Shown here: piece after piece, positions 21,680 through 32,955 of the stretch | Position numbering within the stretch: the stretch's first letter is position 1 | Layout of the letters: each line of letters opens with the position of its first letter | Source: Dichetophora obliterata | Taxonomy: Eukaryota > Arthropoda > Insecta > Diptera > Sciomyzidae | Direction of reading: 5' to 3' | DNA: 64,000 bases | NCBI GenBank assembly: GCA_963920525.1 | Contig: OY986439.1 | Span: 36,683,819-36,747,818, forward strand | The notes under the pieces: model-generated | What the model was told of the DNA's origin: nothing | Database searches by the model: none | What the model saw: the letters and a program-made list of their open reading frames with translations, nothing else | Translations under genes and position numbers: made by a program

Positions 21680-22230
21680 ATGAAAAGCATGCCTACCTCC
21701 CATACAAAGTGACTAACAAAATAGTAAAATCTCATTAAATGCCACACAAATTAATGTAATATTTTGAAATTTTGCACGCAAGCTTTGGTCTCAAATATTT
21801 ACCATACATTTGAAATTTGTCAGAAAAGTAAAAAAAACCACGCCTACCTCCTATAGAAAGTTACTATATAAAAAATTCCGCAAAAATTAATTTAACAAAA
21901 AAAAATTATGCACTTATGCTAAGAATATTAAAATTCACTTTGTGTTTGAAATTTAGCAAAATCAAATACAAATTCTGCCAAACTCCCATAAAAAGTGACG
22001 TCATCAAATTAGCATAACTTTTATAAAATCCACAAAAATGTGTGTTAATATAGAATATTTAACACATAATCTTACATATCTTTAACGTGTTCTGCATTTC
22101 AGTTTTTGCAAAATTGTATAAACACTACACACATTCATCAAACTTTCAAAACAAGCATAACTTTGAATTTACTGTGGAGTTATTTTAACTTCGACCCAGT
22201 CGAAGATAATTCCTTACTAGTTTATACTGT
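21680..22230. repeat. Dispersed CCTCCCATA-family repeat, about 150-bp units
   Basis: Units contain CCACGCCTACCTCCCATACA and AAAGTGAC, then AATTTGTCA-type segments. Cores lie near 21690, 21844 and 21986. The tract ends with TATTTTAACTTCGACCCAGT followed by CGAAGATAATTCC near 22205. Almost the same sequence ends the copy at 57400-57860, so this is the true end of one family. It has no coding capacity. Confidence 0.65.
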
Positions 22231-25118
22231 TTTTATAGTTTATTTATTTTTTTTATCATATTATATTTTTTATTACAATTATATAAATTTTTTATTTGTA
22301 TTTTTATTCTACATTTTGAAAAACCGTATATTTTGTAGGCTTGTTTCTTTAATCTTTGTAAAAACAACGATGTCATATTTTTATCTTTACTGACAAAAAT
22401 ATTTTATATGATATTATGAATACATTCAAATGTATCACTTGTTTTATTTTTTAAATTAAATTATTTGATATGTAAACCGTATTTTGCTTGCTTGCTTATC
22501 TGATAGTTTTGGGTTGATTTAAATTATTATTTTTTTTATAGCTTTAATTTTAATGTTTGGGATTTAGAAATAATAATGAAATATTTTTATTTATTTTTGA
22601 GCATTTATTATGCGTTTCTTTTTAAAGACTTTTTCATAATCACAGTTACTCAAAATGGGTTTCACGAAAAAAAAAAACCACGCACTATTTTTTACGCATT
22701 TGCATTGGTATACCACCAAATAATACTCAAATAACGCGCGCATGTTATCACGACTTCAAGTTCAAATGCGTGCTTAAAAAATAAATTCACACACATGCAC
22801 CCCTCATCACGCTGACTACAACCACGAAGACGCCAACAAACAACCAACGAACCAATCCAACCAAGCATGAACAAACCCTCGTCATGCTGACAACACAAAA
22901 CGACATACTTTAAATAGTTGAGAGTTTGAGCAGGTACGAAAATTGACTACAAATGTTGACAAAAAACATATTTAGTTGCCATTTAAAAAAAGCTTCTTTT
23001 GATACTGAGAAGTTCTTGTCATAGAAAATAATAACAAACAAACAAACCTCTACTTTACGCAATTTCAAAGCGACATTCTTTGGCAGTAAAGTCATTGAAG
23101 AGGTGCTCAAGCCGTCACTGTTGCCGCTGCTACCGTGTCTATTAAAACAGTTACAACTCGCTTTGGCATTTTTATGAGCGTTTAAAGAAAAAAAGTATTC
23201 TTGATGGCCGATTTAATCGGCTATTGCGAGGTGCGACTTTTGTGAAGTAACAATTTTTAAAGAGCTATGCAGAACGTAAACAACCTATAAAATGTTGCTT
23301 AAAATTACAGACACTTAATTTATTGCTCATAAACCTTCAGATTACAAAATTCAGAATCTCTCATTTATAAATAATTAACACAGTCGGAATAAAGGATAAA
23401 AAAAAATATATGTCGAATGCGTATTTTTTGTTTTTTCATAAATTGTTGTGCTTGAAGAATGTTTTAATCACTGTCTGTCTCTCGCAGCAGCACTAAAACA
23501 AAAGACTTAAGCTGCGAACTTGGTTGACTGATTTTAAAAAACGAAAGACTTAAGAAACGAACTAGCTGAGATGAATTTCTTTATCCAGCAGCAGCTTTCC
23601 ATCCGCCACTTTTAAGCTTGTTATCATCGCAATGCAATATTTTTCTTTTCCAGTTTTTTCTTCACCAGCTAATTATTTAGTCAAAAATAAAAAAACTTGA
23701 AATTCTCTAAAACAGTTTACGGTTGACGTGTTTTTTTGACTAATTTCTTATTGACACGAATGCGTAACTTTTTTTTCTTTCTTTCTGTTCAACGTTGATG
23801 TTTGAAAATTGAAAATCTAGTCTCTAAAAATAAACTGTTTTTTACTTTTTCTTTCTGTTCCAACTGAGTAATTTACTTAAATTGACTGCTAGGTGGGTGG
23901 TAGTTATGTTTGCTGACCTTGAAACTTGGCGCTTGGCGGCAGCTTGTTTGCGTTGTTTCCCAAAAAATTAATATTTTTTATGTGTTGGCATTTAAGTAAA
24001 GAGTTTTCAAAAAGCTCTCGGAACACGTTTTAACTCGATTTTGCTTAAGTATCTATATGTAATGTTTAAGTATTTTTGGTCAAATTCTTAACGTTATGAA
24101 TTGCATATTTGTGTAGTTTTTGTTCGTAAACAATGGATTTTTACACGGAAAATGTTATTTTGCTGCAGCGTTGACTCACGCTTCACATTTACTGATTACC
24201 ATAAAAGTATGCAGCAGCTTGTAGTTATGGTCAAGAAGGCGTTTGTGCTAAACAAACGAATCATGACAAACAATTCCAGTGGTTTTTGTTGTTGTTTTTT
24301 TGTGTTATTTTTTAATTTGATTTAAATTATTTTATTTGGCTTTGCGTGTATTTTTGCGTTTAAGCTGTAAGTTTTCTGTCTGTTGCTATTAAAGTAATCA
24401 TTTTTCGTACTTTGACCCTGTTGGTTTTGTAATAAATTTTTTTGCTTTTTTTTTTTGGCCAATTCCGGTGTGTTTTAACTGTTTACTGTGCGTACTCATG
24501 TGAATTGTTTTTCTGCAAACTCAATAAAATTTTTGAATTGCACTAGTTTTGCTTACAAAGTGTTGAAAATGCTTTTGTTTAAATTTTTGATTGAAAATTT
24601 TTACGATGCGCGGCATTGTAATTACCTCTATTTATTGCGCACTTTAATGGCGTTGGCGCGTTAAAATTTTTACTTTTAGCAAGTTTATTGCTTGTTTGAA
24701 TTAGCTTCTACTGTTCTGATCTTTCGATAACTCAGCCCAATACAGAAAAAAAAATACAGACTTAGATCAACGCATTCTGCTAGAAGATTAAGAAAATAGA
24801 GTTTTAAAAAAATCCGTCTGAGTAGTATTCAAATCTGTTTACAATTCAAATATAATACCAAATTTAGCAATATAATAACTTGAAGAGTTCAAAACTCATA
24901 TATACTTTTCTAAAACATAGTTGTGGTTTTCTGTAGAATATAGTCAAATTTTATGAAAAATGTTTTTGTAGAAAAGTTTAACCCCTTAGCTACTTTAAAA
25001 AAAGTTTAGGAAGATCTATAAAAGAACACAAAGAAGAGTAGATCACTATTTATTAAGAAGTTTGTCCTCTGAAGAAGATTTTAGTCTTAGGGGAATGGCC
25101 TGAAGTCAGAAAAGAAGA
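22231..25118. other. Long unmatched block, possible host non-coding DNA
   Basis: No gene or bounded transposon was found. The block has the same mixed texture as 10900-13400. It carries AAACAAAAGACTTAAG at about 23497 and AAAGACTTAAGAAACGAACT at 23544-23563, matching 11987-12006. Poly-T runs are frequent. Nothing else stands out. Confidence 0.4.
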
Positions 25119-25638
25119 TATTTCAACAGGGTGTCCAGACGTCACGCTTTTGGCGTGATTGTCACACTTTTGAAATCTTCCTGGCGTGTCACGCTTTATT
25201 TTCAAAAATCACGCCAGATACAATGCTAGAGCTAGACGAGATGGATCAAAATTTTATAATTATATTTTTTAATCACCGTTCAAACAGAAACAATTTCTAA
25301 AATGTTGTTAGTGAATTTATATACAATGATTTAGCTGTCGCAATTGCAGCTAAATCAGTTCTAAAATAATGCTAAAAAATGCTAATTTTTTTTTTCTAAT
25401 GCTAAAAAATAATGCTGAACCTGAAAATAGAAAATTTGCGGCTAAATCAAAATAAAAAATGTTAAATTTAACTGGAAAAATGCTAAAATGGTAACACTGG
25501 TTCTCTCTTCTTTTTATTTTAATTTTTAATCTTTAATTTTTTTCATTTGTTGTGAAATTAGAATGCAGGCAGTGCTGTGTTGATTGGTTTTAAGTTTTTT
25601 TATTAAGATCTTTAAATCTTGTGCTTTTATTTATCGAA

Positions 25639-27822
25639 ATGGACATCAAAAAGTGAGTTTTTAATTGATATTTAATTATTTAATTGGTAACAAAATGCAA
25701 TTTTAAACTTTTTACTGAAAGGTATTTTAAAAATATAAATCCGAAATCGCAACCGCAAGCGCAACATGTATAAACAGAAAAAACTTTGCCAACTACCAGT
25801 ACAGAATTCGAAATAATGCAAGATCCTCCTGAAGATTTAGAGAACCGTGAAATGGCTGTGGAAGTTAGTGATGAGGACGACGATCAGGTATTTTTTTTAC
25901 CAATAATTTACTTAAATTTTTTAAATGTAAATAAAATTTAGATTGAAATACCATCTACTTCCAAAAAACAAAAAATACATTCATCATTTGACAAAAATTT
26001 GGCAAAACGTTCCAATTTAAAACGTTTAGTTAAATACAATGTACAATGGGAGAAAAAGTTCCATTGGTTGAATAGTTCACAAGAAGAAAATGCTGCAAAA
26101 TGTAAAATTTGCAACACAACTGGCCATAGTGGAGAATATGACGTTAAAAAACATTCTAAGACTCGGCAACATCTAAAAAATGTTAACGATTCCGCAGTTT
26201 CAATTTTATCATTTTTGCCTGTTGAAAAATCATCCGATGAACTGAAGGTGATCGCTGCCGAAACTGCTTTTATTTTCCATGTAGTTTAAGCACTCGCAAT
26301 CCTACAATTCAGCGGATTGTGCCGAAAAATTATTTTCCACTCTATTTGGCGACTCGAACACCGCTAAAATGTATAGTTGTGGCAAAACAAAAGCAGCTAG
26401 AATAGTAAGGAAGGTACTAGCGCCTGAATTGCAGAGACTGATTTTAAGAGAAATTCAAGAGGCAAAGTACTTTTCCGTGAGCACCGACGCTTCCAATAAA
26501 GGAAATATAAAAACGTTTCCTTTGATCGTGCGGTTCTTTGATAAGACTCTTGGTACAAAATCAGCTCTTCTGAGTTTCTGGAAGCTGGAAGATGAGACAT
26601 CTATAACAATAGCCAAATCACTCCTTTCCAAAATTGAATTCCATGGCTTATCAACTGAATTCATTTCATCATTTTGCGCTGATAACGCTAATGTTAATTT
26701 TGGCAAAAATCAGAGTGTTTATACAGAGTTAAAAAAACAAAATGTTAACATAGTTCCTGTTGGGTGTAACAGTCATATTCTCTCCAACACTTTGAAGAAG
26801 GGAATATGTGCATTAAAAGTGGACGTGGATGTGATAATTATAAAAATATTTAACGAATTCAGGTCTTCAACTAAATGCACAACAGAACTTAAAGAATTTT
26901 TTGATTGGCTTGAAGTGGAATGGTCGGAAACGCTACGCCATGTAACAACAAGATGGGTTAGCCTCTACCCTGCGATTGAAAGACTCATAAAAAACTTTGA
27001 GCCATTGAAAGCATATTTCCTTTCTAAAAGTAATGTGGCGCATTCCATTACACGTTTTTTCGAAGATGAACTTTCTATGGCTTATTTAGGATTTGTAATG
27101 CACATTTGTACAATATTTCAACCAGCCATAATTTGTTGGTATTTAATAAAAGTTTTTATTGCTTTGCTTGTTTTTATTTTAGGAAAATGTTCGTCAAGCC
27201 CTCAACGAAAGAGTTGAAAATCAATTCTTCGGTGCAATTGCACGATCCACCTTGCTCAAATGTAGCAGCGGAGATGCAGTTACACGATTTAAGATAGAAG
27301 CGTTGAATTGTTTGCGAACATAAATTTCTTATTTAGAAAAATGGTTTAATTTCGATGAAAACTGCTTCAAAGAATTTAGATCATTAAAATTGAATAGTAC
27401 TGCGGCTCCCACACTGGAAAAATTTAATAATTTTGTATCAAAATATAAAATACCTGATGTAGATATTGATGCGATGTTCGAAGAATGTATAAAATTAAAA
27501 AGATTTTGGGCAGTTTCAATTGACGCTTACCAAGAAAAAGATTGTAGCGAAGAAACATGGCTCAAATTTTTTCAACAATTTCCGGAGTCAAAAAATATTT
27601 TAAGAGTATTAAGTTTTATCTATTCAATTCCACATGCCAATACATCTTCCGAAAGAATTTTCAGTTTGATGGGGAATTCTCAGAAAAAAGAGAGAAACCG
27701 AATGCATTTAGTAGCAGTGGATGCATTTAGTTAGTAGCTGCACTGAATTCAAAAAATATTTAAACACCGAAGAAGGGATTTTACTTTTGAAGAAAGTGAA
27801 ATTAAGTGATAAATATCTTTAG
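25639..27822 (+). pseudogene. hAT transposase gene with introns, mutated
   Basis: Exon 1 (25639-25652) encodes MDIKK. Intron 1 (25653-25721, GTGAGT...AAAG) rejoins in frame as YFKN. Exon 2 runs to 25887; intron 2 (25888-25941, GTATTT...TTAG) is 54 bp and also restores frame. Exon 3 has a BED-like finger (CKIC, then H-x5-H in KKHSKTRQH). The catalytic part follows: FSVSTDASN (first D), FCADNANVNFG (second D), the hAT CxxH motif in GCNSHILSN, and the C-terminal dimerisation block IPHANTSSERIFSLMG. Defects: TAA in exon 2 (codon 22), a one-base insertion near 26288 shifting HVV to KHSQSYN, an unclear junction at 27095-27183, a stop near 27321 before ISYLEKWF, and a short tandem duplication near 27708-27745 before the end. 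It is of the MDI(R/K)KFF-start family of hAT proteins. Confidence 0.88.
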
Positions 27823-27839
27823 TTTAATTATAAATGTTC

Positions 27840-28090
27840 CTTTATTATTTTTACTTATTTGTGATTCGAAAATCGTGATAAAAGTCAATGAATGACTTAT
27901 GTTTTTATTTTTAATACGCTTTTTATATTTGTGTTTACATGATTGAAAAATCAAGAACTGAAAAGTCAATGAATGACTTTTTTTTCTTATTTTTTATTTT
28001 AAAACGTTCTTTATGTTTATGTTTATTTAATTATTTAAAAATCGAGACCTGAAAAGTCAATGAAGACTTATTTTTTGATTTAATAAAATT
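27840..28090. repeat. Three-copy subterminal repeat in the hAT 3' region
   Basis: Three units of about 90-100 bp share AAAAGTCAATGAATGACTT, TTTATTTTTAA and a GATTxGAAAATCG-type piece. They follow the transposase stop and precede the right end. Such repeats near hAT ends can be transposase contact sites; that role is inferred. Confidence 0.6.
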
Positions 28091-28253
28091 GATAACTTCA
28101 AAAATAATAAAAATAAAAATTATTTCTGGAAAGCTTGTCGGTGTCAAGCACTTACTATAATAAATAAACGACTAATAAACTTTAGGTTTGAATATTTTTT
28201 TTTAAACTTGTCACGCCGTGGAAAAAATTAGATCTGGACACCCTATATTTCAA

Positions 28254-28911
28254 GAAGAAACCTTTTTTGTTTTTATGCTCACATAAACGACAAAATCAAG
28301 CATTCTATGCTTGGTACAAGCAAGAAAGCTATCGTTCTTAACCCTAGAATCGTAAGACAGTTTTACCCTACGTACACTTTTTATGCGACGTACACGTAAA
28401 GTTTATGTACATTACAAATGCAGCGTTAATGAAGCATAAAATTCTCATTTCAAGCATTATTTTTCTTGAAACTTCAGTATATTTATCTTCATTCTACTCT
28501 ATTATTTTCCTGAATTGTTTATAATTTGCCTGATCTAAGTTTATAATTTAATTATGTAGGTAACAAGAGCATTTTGCTTAACTAACGATAATTATAATTG
28601 TAAATAATTAATATATATAATAATCAATATATGTAATAAAAATAAATAATTATTTACTAGATAAGAAAATAATTTTCCGTATTAATTTTTTATTTACTAT
28701 TTATTTTTTGTTTATTTTATTTTTGTCATTTTTTATTTCAATGTTTAAAAATGATAAGGAAGTCATATAATATTGATTAAACTTTACTGCTTGTCCACTT
28801 TCAATGATTTCATATGTACGATTCACATCAATCAATGCAACACAATTTTTCCATTTACCCTTTTTTCAGCTTAACACTGATCGCTTTGTGTTGGTTAAAA
28901 GTTATGTTATT
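28254..28911. other. Unassigned DNA between two hAT elements
   Basis: A+T-rich with (TAAT)-type stretches near 28600. No gene or bounded repeat is supported. Confidence 0.45.
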
Positions 28912-29040
28912 CTATGAGACAATGGCGTAGACATGGGGGCGTCCGCTGGTCTGGACCCACCAGAGCCATGGAAACAATACCAAATATCTCACGATACTGT
29001 GAATTGATTTTAGTACTAAGTTAAGCACAATCCAAATGTA

Positions 29041-29623
29041 CAGTCATGTGAAAATAAATAGGGACACCTGTATTTTTATATTTAAAGCTGCATGAATTGC
29101 ATACAAGGTGCAACAGATATAGCATTAATTCCCTCGGGTGGTGATTCCTCCTAATAATGCGATTATAAAACATGGAGTTTCCTCCCACATTGTAAAACTT
29201 TCAAGATACAGTGTGTTTTACGGTTTTTTAGCTCCGCTAAAACAAAAGATACAAAATTTGTTGATATTTCGTTGAATAATCTCAAAATTTTAGCTTCGCT
29301 GCAGCACATGACACGAAAGTGGTTGATATATTGATGGAAATGTTGGTATTTTTTCTAAAATACAAAATATTATTTTTTGTTTTATGGTGAGTAGTTGAGA
29401 TTCCAGATCAATAATACTAAACACGTACCAAAACCGTAAAACACCCTGTATCTTGAAAGTTTTACAATGAGGGAGAAAACTCCATAAAGTTTTATGCTCG
29501 ACTTATCAGGAGGAACCACCACCGGAGGGAATTAATGCTATATCTGTTGCACCTTGTATGTTTAGATTTCATGCAGCTTTAAATATAAAAATACAGGTGT
29601 CCCCATTTATTTTCACATGACTG
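29041..29623. mobile_element. Tc1/mariner MITE with long inverted repeats
   Basis: Arms of about 190 bp are inverted copies, beginning CAGTCATGTGAAAATAAATA and its inverse, with TA on both sides (29039-29040, 29624-29625). The arms are about 90% alike by eye and could form a long hairpin. No coding capacity. Confidence 0.88.
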
Positions 29624-29769
29624 TATATGTATTGCCAAAAGTTCGTCTTTTTCTCAGGAGTATTATCAAAATTTGATTTAGCTCAGTGCTTAATTTTTCC
29701 AAACCGGTCAACAATTATGGCGTTATGAAAAATCTTTTCTTGGAAGAAACAAAAAGTTTCTTCATACAA

Positions 29770-30780
29770 AATTGGATAATTTTTAATTTTTTGAGCGATC
29801 TTTCATTTTTTGTTTTGGGTAATTTTTATTTTCTTTTTGGGCGATTTTTCATATTACTTTTGGGTTATTTTAAAGTTTTTTTTGGGTAATTTTTCATTTT
29901 TATACTTGTTTTTTTCTGTATTTATTGATTTTTATATTAATTTTTGTTAAATTGTTCTTGTTAAAAATAGAACTCAAATTTCTTTTTTTTTAATCATATA
30001 TCCAGAAGTACTGTAGACAGCGAAGCCGGTGTTGGACTTACTGAGGGTTGTAATCCCTAAGTCCCGGTTTACACTTGTCAAAAATTGATGATCAAGTCTT
30101 GTGTTTGGTGGTACGGGAATAGTGACAAAAGGGAAAGAAAAATTGACCGTACCGTCAATTCTTGGGCAATTCGTTTTGTGTTTGTTCGTTGTCCCGTTAT
30201 TTTTTCTATTTGTTTTGCGTATCAATGGCGTCGTTTCATAACAAGAATTGATCGTCAACTCTTGATGAGTATAAACGTGAACGTCAAGTTTAAAAGGAAA
30301 TTCGGAAAAATTGATCGTCAATTCTTGGCAAGTGTAAACCGGGACTAAGCAGCGGCCGAGGGCCTCCTCTTAAAAAAAGAAAACTAAATACATTTAGTTT
30401 AAGTTTTAAGGCTATGTGCGAATTGATCTATCTAACTGCGACCTAAACTAAATTGTGTCGATAAGGCAGTGCTTCCTAATTTAGGAAATTAATTATCATA
30501 TCAATTTTTGTTAAATTGTTCCTGTCAAAAACATTGAAACATTATTTTAAAATTGCGTAATTTTTTATTTTTTTTTTGGTTATTTTTCATTTAATTTTTT
30601 GGGGCACATTTCATTTGGGTGATTTTTCATTTTCTTTAAAAAAGTTTTGTGTGATTTTTCATTATTTTGGGCGATTTTTCTTATAATTTTTGGGCCATTT
30701 TTCATTTGGGCGATTTTTCTTTTTTGTTTTTTTCATTTAGGCGATTTTTCATTTTTTTGGGCGATTTTTCATAACGCCAA
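29770..30780. repeat. GGGCGATTTTTCAT minisatellite, split by a MITE-bearing segment
   Basis: Variants of TTTTGGGCGATTTTTCAT recur about every 20-25 bp at 29790-29905 and again at 30560-30775. Between them, ATTTTTGTTAAATTGTTC occurs at about 29943 and 30503, next to the two array parts. The array was apparently one block before its middle was expanded, with the TAA-flanked MITE now inside. Confidence 0.6.
30061..30345. mobile_element. PIF/Harbinger-type MITE (TAA duplication)
   Basis: Ends GTCCCGGTTTACACTTGTCA and TGGCAAGTGTAAACCGGGAC are flanked by TAA (30058-30060, 30346-30348). Subterminal AATTGATCGTCAA segments are also repeated in both orientations. At 285 bp with no ORF that belongs to it, this is a MITE; the 3-bp TWA duplication points to PIF/Harbinger. 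Confidence 0.8.
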
Positions 30781-31031
30781 CAATTAATATAGATATAGTG
30801 TCAAGGGTATCCTTTAGAAATTCGGTGTTGTTAAGATTCAATTTAAGAAGTCCTTAATTTGTTTACCTACCTACCTTTTTTCGACGTTTCAACAAAGTAT
30901 TGCTGTCAAACATGACACTCGGCTTCACAAAACAAACATGTAATCAGATATTCAAAAGTATACATTTTAAGATTATTATATTTTTACGGACCCCCACACA
31001 ACCAAAAGCTAGTTACGCCACTGCTATGAAA

Positions 31032-32250
31032 TGTGGTGATGTGGGCTCAGTTTTACAAGTTTTCAAAATTTTTTCCTAAATTGCAAATTATCCACTTTTT
31101 GAGCTAGATAAGCACATCAACCAAACGACGGAGTCTTTAATTATAGCACAACAAAGCAATTGTAGTGTTTTGTCAAAACCGGCTGAGTAATTCACTAGAA
31201 ATAAACACTCAACTTTACTTTGAAATGCTTGAATTAAGCAATTACATACTTTTGTGTCTTGAGCAAAACATTTTCTAAATACAAGCAATTAATTTCTTGA
31301 TATAGCCCAGTGCATGATTACATAAATAATTATTTTGTTTCAAAAAGTTGATGAATTTTTATTGACTGATTACACAGTGCGACAGCCAAAACGTGAGTAA
31401 GAAAACGACAAATGTGTTCAATTATTTCTGAACTCCTAATCACTAATCTGGCACCCAAATTTTTCCATTACATCAGGATTTTGAGAAAACCGTGATTCAA
31501 AGTCAAAAATTCTTCTAAGAGAAATCAACTTGAATAGTTAAAACTAAAAGTGGTACGCGATTTTTGTGTATGGCAAAGATGTTTGTTAAAAGTTGATAAA
31601 AAATTGTCTACCATACTTCCATCCCGCCACCCCAATTTTTCAGCCTTATTTTTACGTTTTTCAAAAATATTTTGTTTCAGCATAGCTTTATTCCCATTGA
31701 GAAATGTAATATTACATGAGAAATGTAACATAGCTTTATTCCCTAAACCATTAAGAAATGTAATATTACGTGTTGGCAAAAATGATCCCCTTAAAAAAAC
31801 ATATAGGGTCTTCCAACAACAAAATTACCCTAGATCCACCATATCAAAAAAATAGACCCCCAAAAGGCAAAATTAATTCTTTTTCACTGAAATATGGACA
31901 ATAGGGAGTAGCGAATTAAGATTGTTTTCTCGAATTTCACACTCTAAGAGTCTCCCAAAAAAATTTTAGGAAAAAAGAACATGTCTCCCTCTATCGCAAG
32001 AACAAAGTTGTTTTTTGAGAAAAACAGGTAAACATATAGATATCAAAATGCTTAGATTTTTGTAAGAAAAACTACATATGTCTTAACGTAAAAGTAAATA
32101 CAAACTTTAACTAAAAATATTTTGCCAAACACGTTTTTTACCCACAGTCTCCTGTGAGAAGGATATTCGATTCTAAAGGCACTCGAGATAGTACAATTAT
32201 TTTGATTGTTATCTAATTTTCTAAATTTTTGTTGTATTGATCCCCACAAC
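31032..32250. other. Unassigned DNA with one short direct repeat
   Basis: No gene. CATAGCTTTATTCCC followed by AAATGTAATATTAC is repeated in tandem between about 31680 and 31770. Confidence 0.45.
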
Positions 32251-32287
32251 GTAGTATCTGCATAGCCACAACGTCACTCTCTGCTGA

Positions 32288-32955
32288 GTTCCCGGACATG
32301 GAAATATCGAAGGGAACGACGCAGCGGATGTACTGGCTAATCGTGGACTAACCGCAAGTACAAACAGAGCTAATACAGATATGCACATTCCAACTACCGG
32401 CACTTCCGCGGGTGCCTATAGGTCTATTGCGAATCCTTTTTTTTATTGTTTGTGGTACCATGTTACCCATTGTTCCAATTAATTCCTTAAACCAATAGAC
32501 GTCGTCAAAAGTAGTATAGTATAGTATAGACCTTAAAGCCAGAAATAATGCTAACACTTACTGGGCTTCCAGAGGTGACTGCAACATATCTCGAAGGCTC
32601 TGGCCGATACTAAATGAGAAGAGAACCGAAAGCCTTCTGCTGAACATAACAGCCCCAGACTCTTGTCGGAGCTGCAATGATCCTGAAGAAACAGAAACAA
32701 TAACTCACCTTCTATGCGAAAGTCTAAATCTACAGAATCGTCAACTCCGATGTATGGGAAACAGATTTTTCAGACTTGGAAGATTTAGCGAACACACCAC
32801 TGTTAGGCATCTGGAGGTTCATAAAAGCACAAACTGGTTTGAGGAATAAATTGGAACAATGGGTAACACGGTACCAAAAACAATAAAAAAAGGGATTCGC
32901 AATGGACCTATAGGCCTCTAACCCTAGACCCTACCTATCTAACCTAACCTAACCT
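32288..32955 (+). mobile_element. 5'-truncated LINE relic with RNase H and CTAAC tail
   Basis: Non-LTR retrotransposon 3' portion. The upstream part encodes an RNase H-like motif (VPGHGNIEGNDAADVLANRG). The downstream part has a cysteine-rich C-terminus. The 3' end is (CTAAC) repeats at 32935-32955. RNase H plus the C-x2-C...HLLC module fits I/Jockey/R1-type elements; the clade is not settled. The middle carries an inverted copy of the element's own 3' end (32415-32488). Confidence 0.75.
32538..32849 (+). pseudogene. C-terminal part of LINE ORF2
   Basis: An open frame of 103 codons ends with a TAA at 32847-32849. It contains CRSCNDPEETETITHLLCES, a C-x2-C-x10-H-x2-C module characteristic of the C-terminus of RNase H-containing LINE polyproteins. 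It is separated from the RNase H segment (about 32288-32414) by the inverted 3'-end insertion, so the two cannot be translated together. Confidence 0.7.

Larger units (their letters stand above)
25127..28245 (+). mobile_element. Nearly complete hAT transposon
   Basis: Ends CAGGGTGTCCAG and CTGGACACCCTA are flanked by a perfect 8-bp duplication TATTTCAA (25119-25126, 28246-28253). The element is 3119 bp, in the usual range for an autonomous hAT. The left subterminal region repeats GTCACGCTTTT/GGCGTGA, and the right end has CACGCC, probable transposase sites. A three-copy tandem repeat precedes the right end. The transposase gene fills the middle on the plus strand but is broken. Confidence 0.92.
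28920..31023. mobile_element. hAT element hosting later insertions
   Basis: Ends CAATGGCGTAG and the inverse of CAGTGGCGTAACTAG have G-rich subterminal DNA. They are flanked by 8-bp copies differing at one base (CTATGAGA at 28912-28919, CTATGAAA at 31024-31031). The 2.1-kb span includes a TA-flanked MITE (29041-29623) and a TAA-flanked MITE (30061-30345), so the original hAT part was about 1.2 kb. No transposase remains. Confidence 0.75.

Noticed and set aside
22106..22393. 95-codon frame rich in F, Y and L
   Set aside because: A typical product of T-rich DNA on one strand. It overlaps the end of the dispersed repeat.
32935..32955. Telomeric-type repeats (CTAACC)
   Set aside because: Only about four units are present, placed exactly at a LINE 3' end. 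Insect telomere repeats would be TTAGG arrays, and flies of this group usually lack them.
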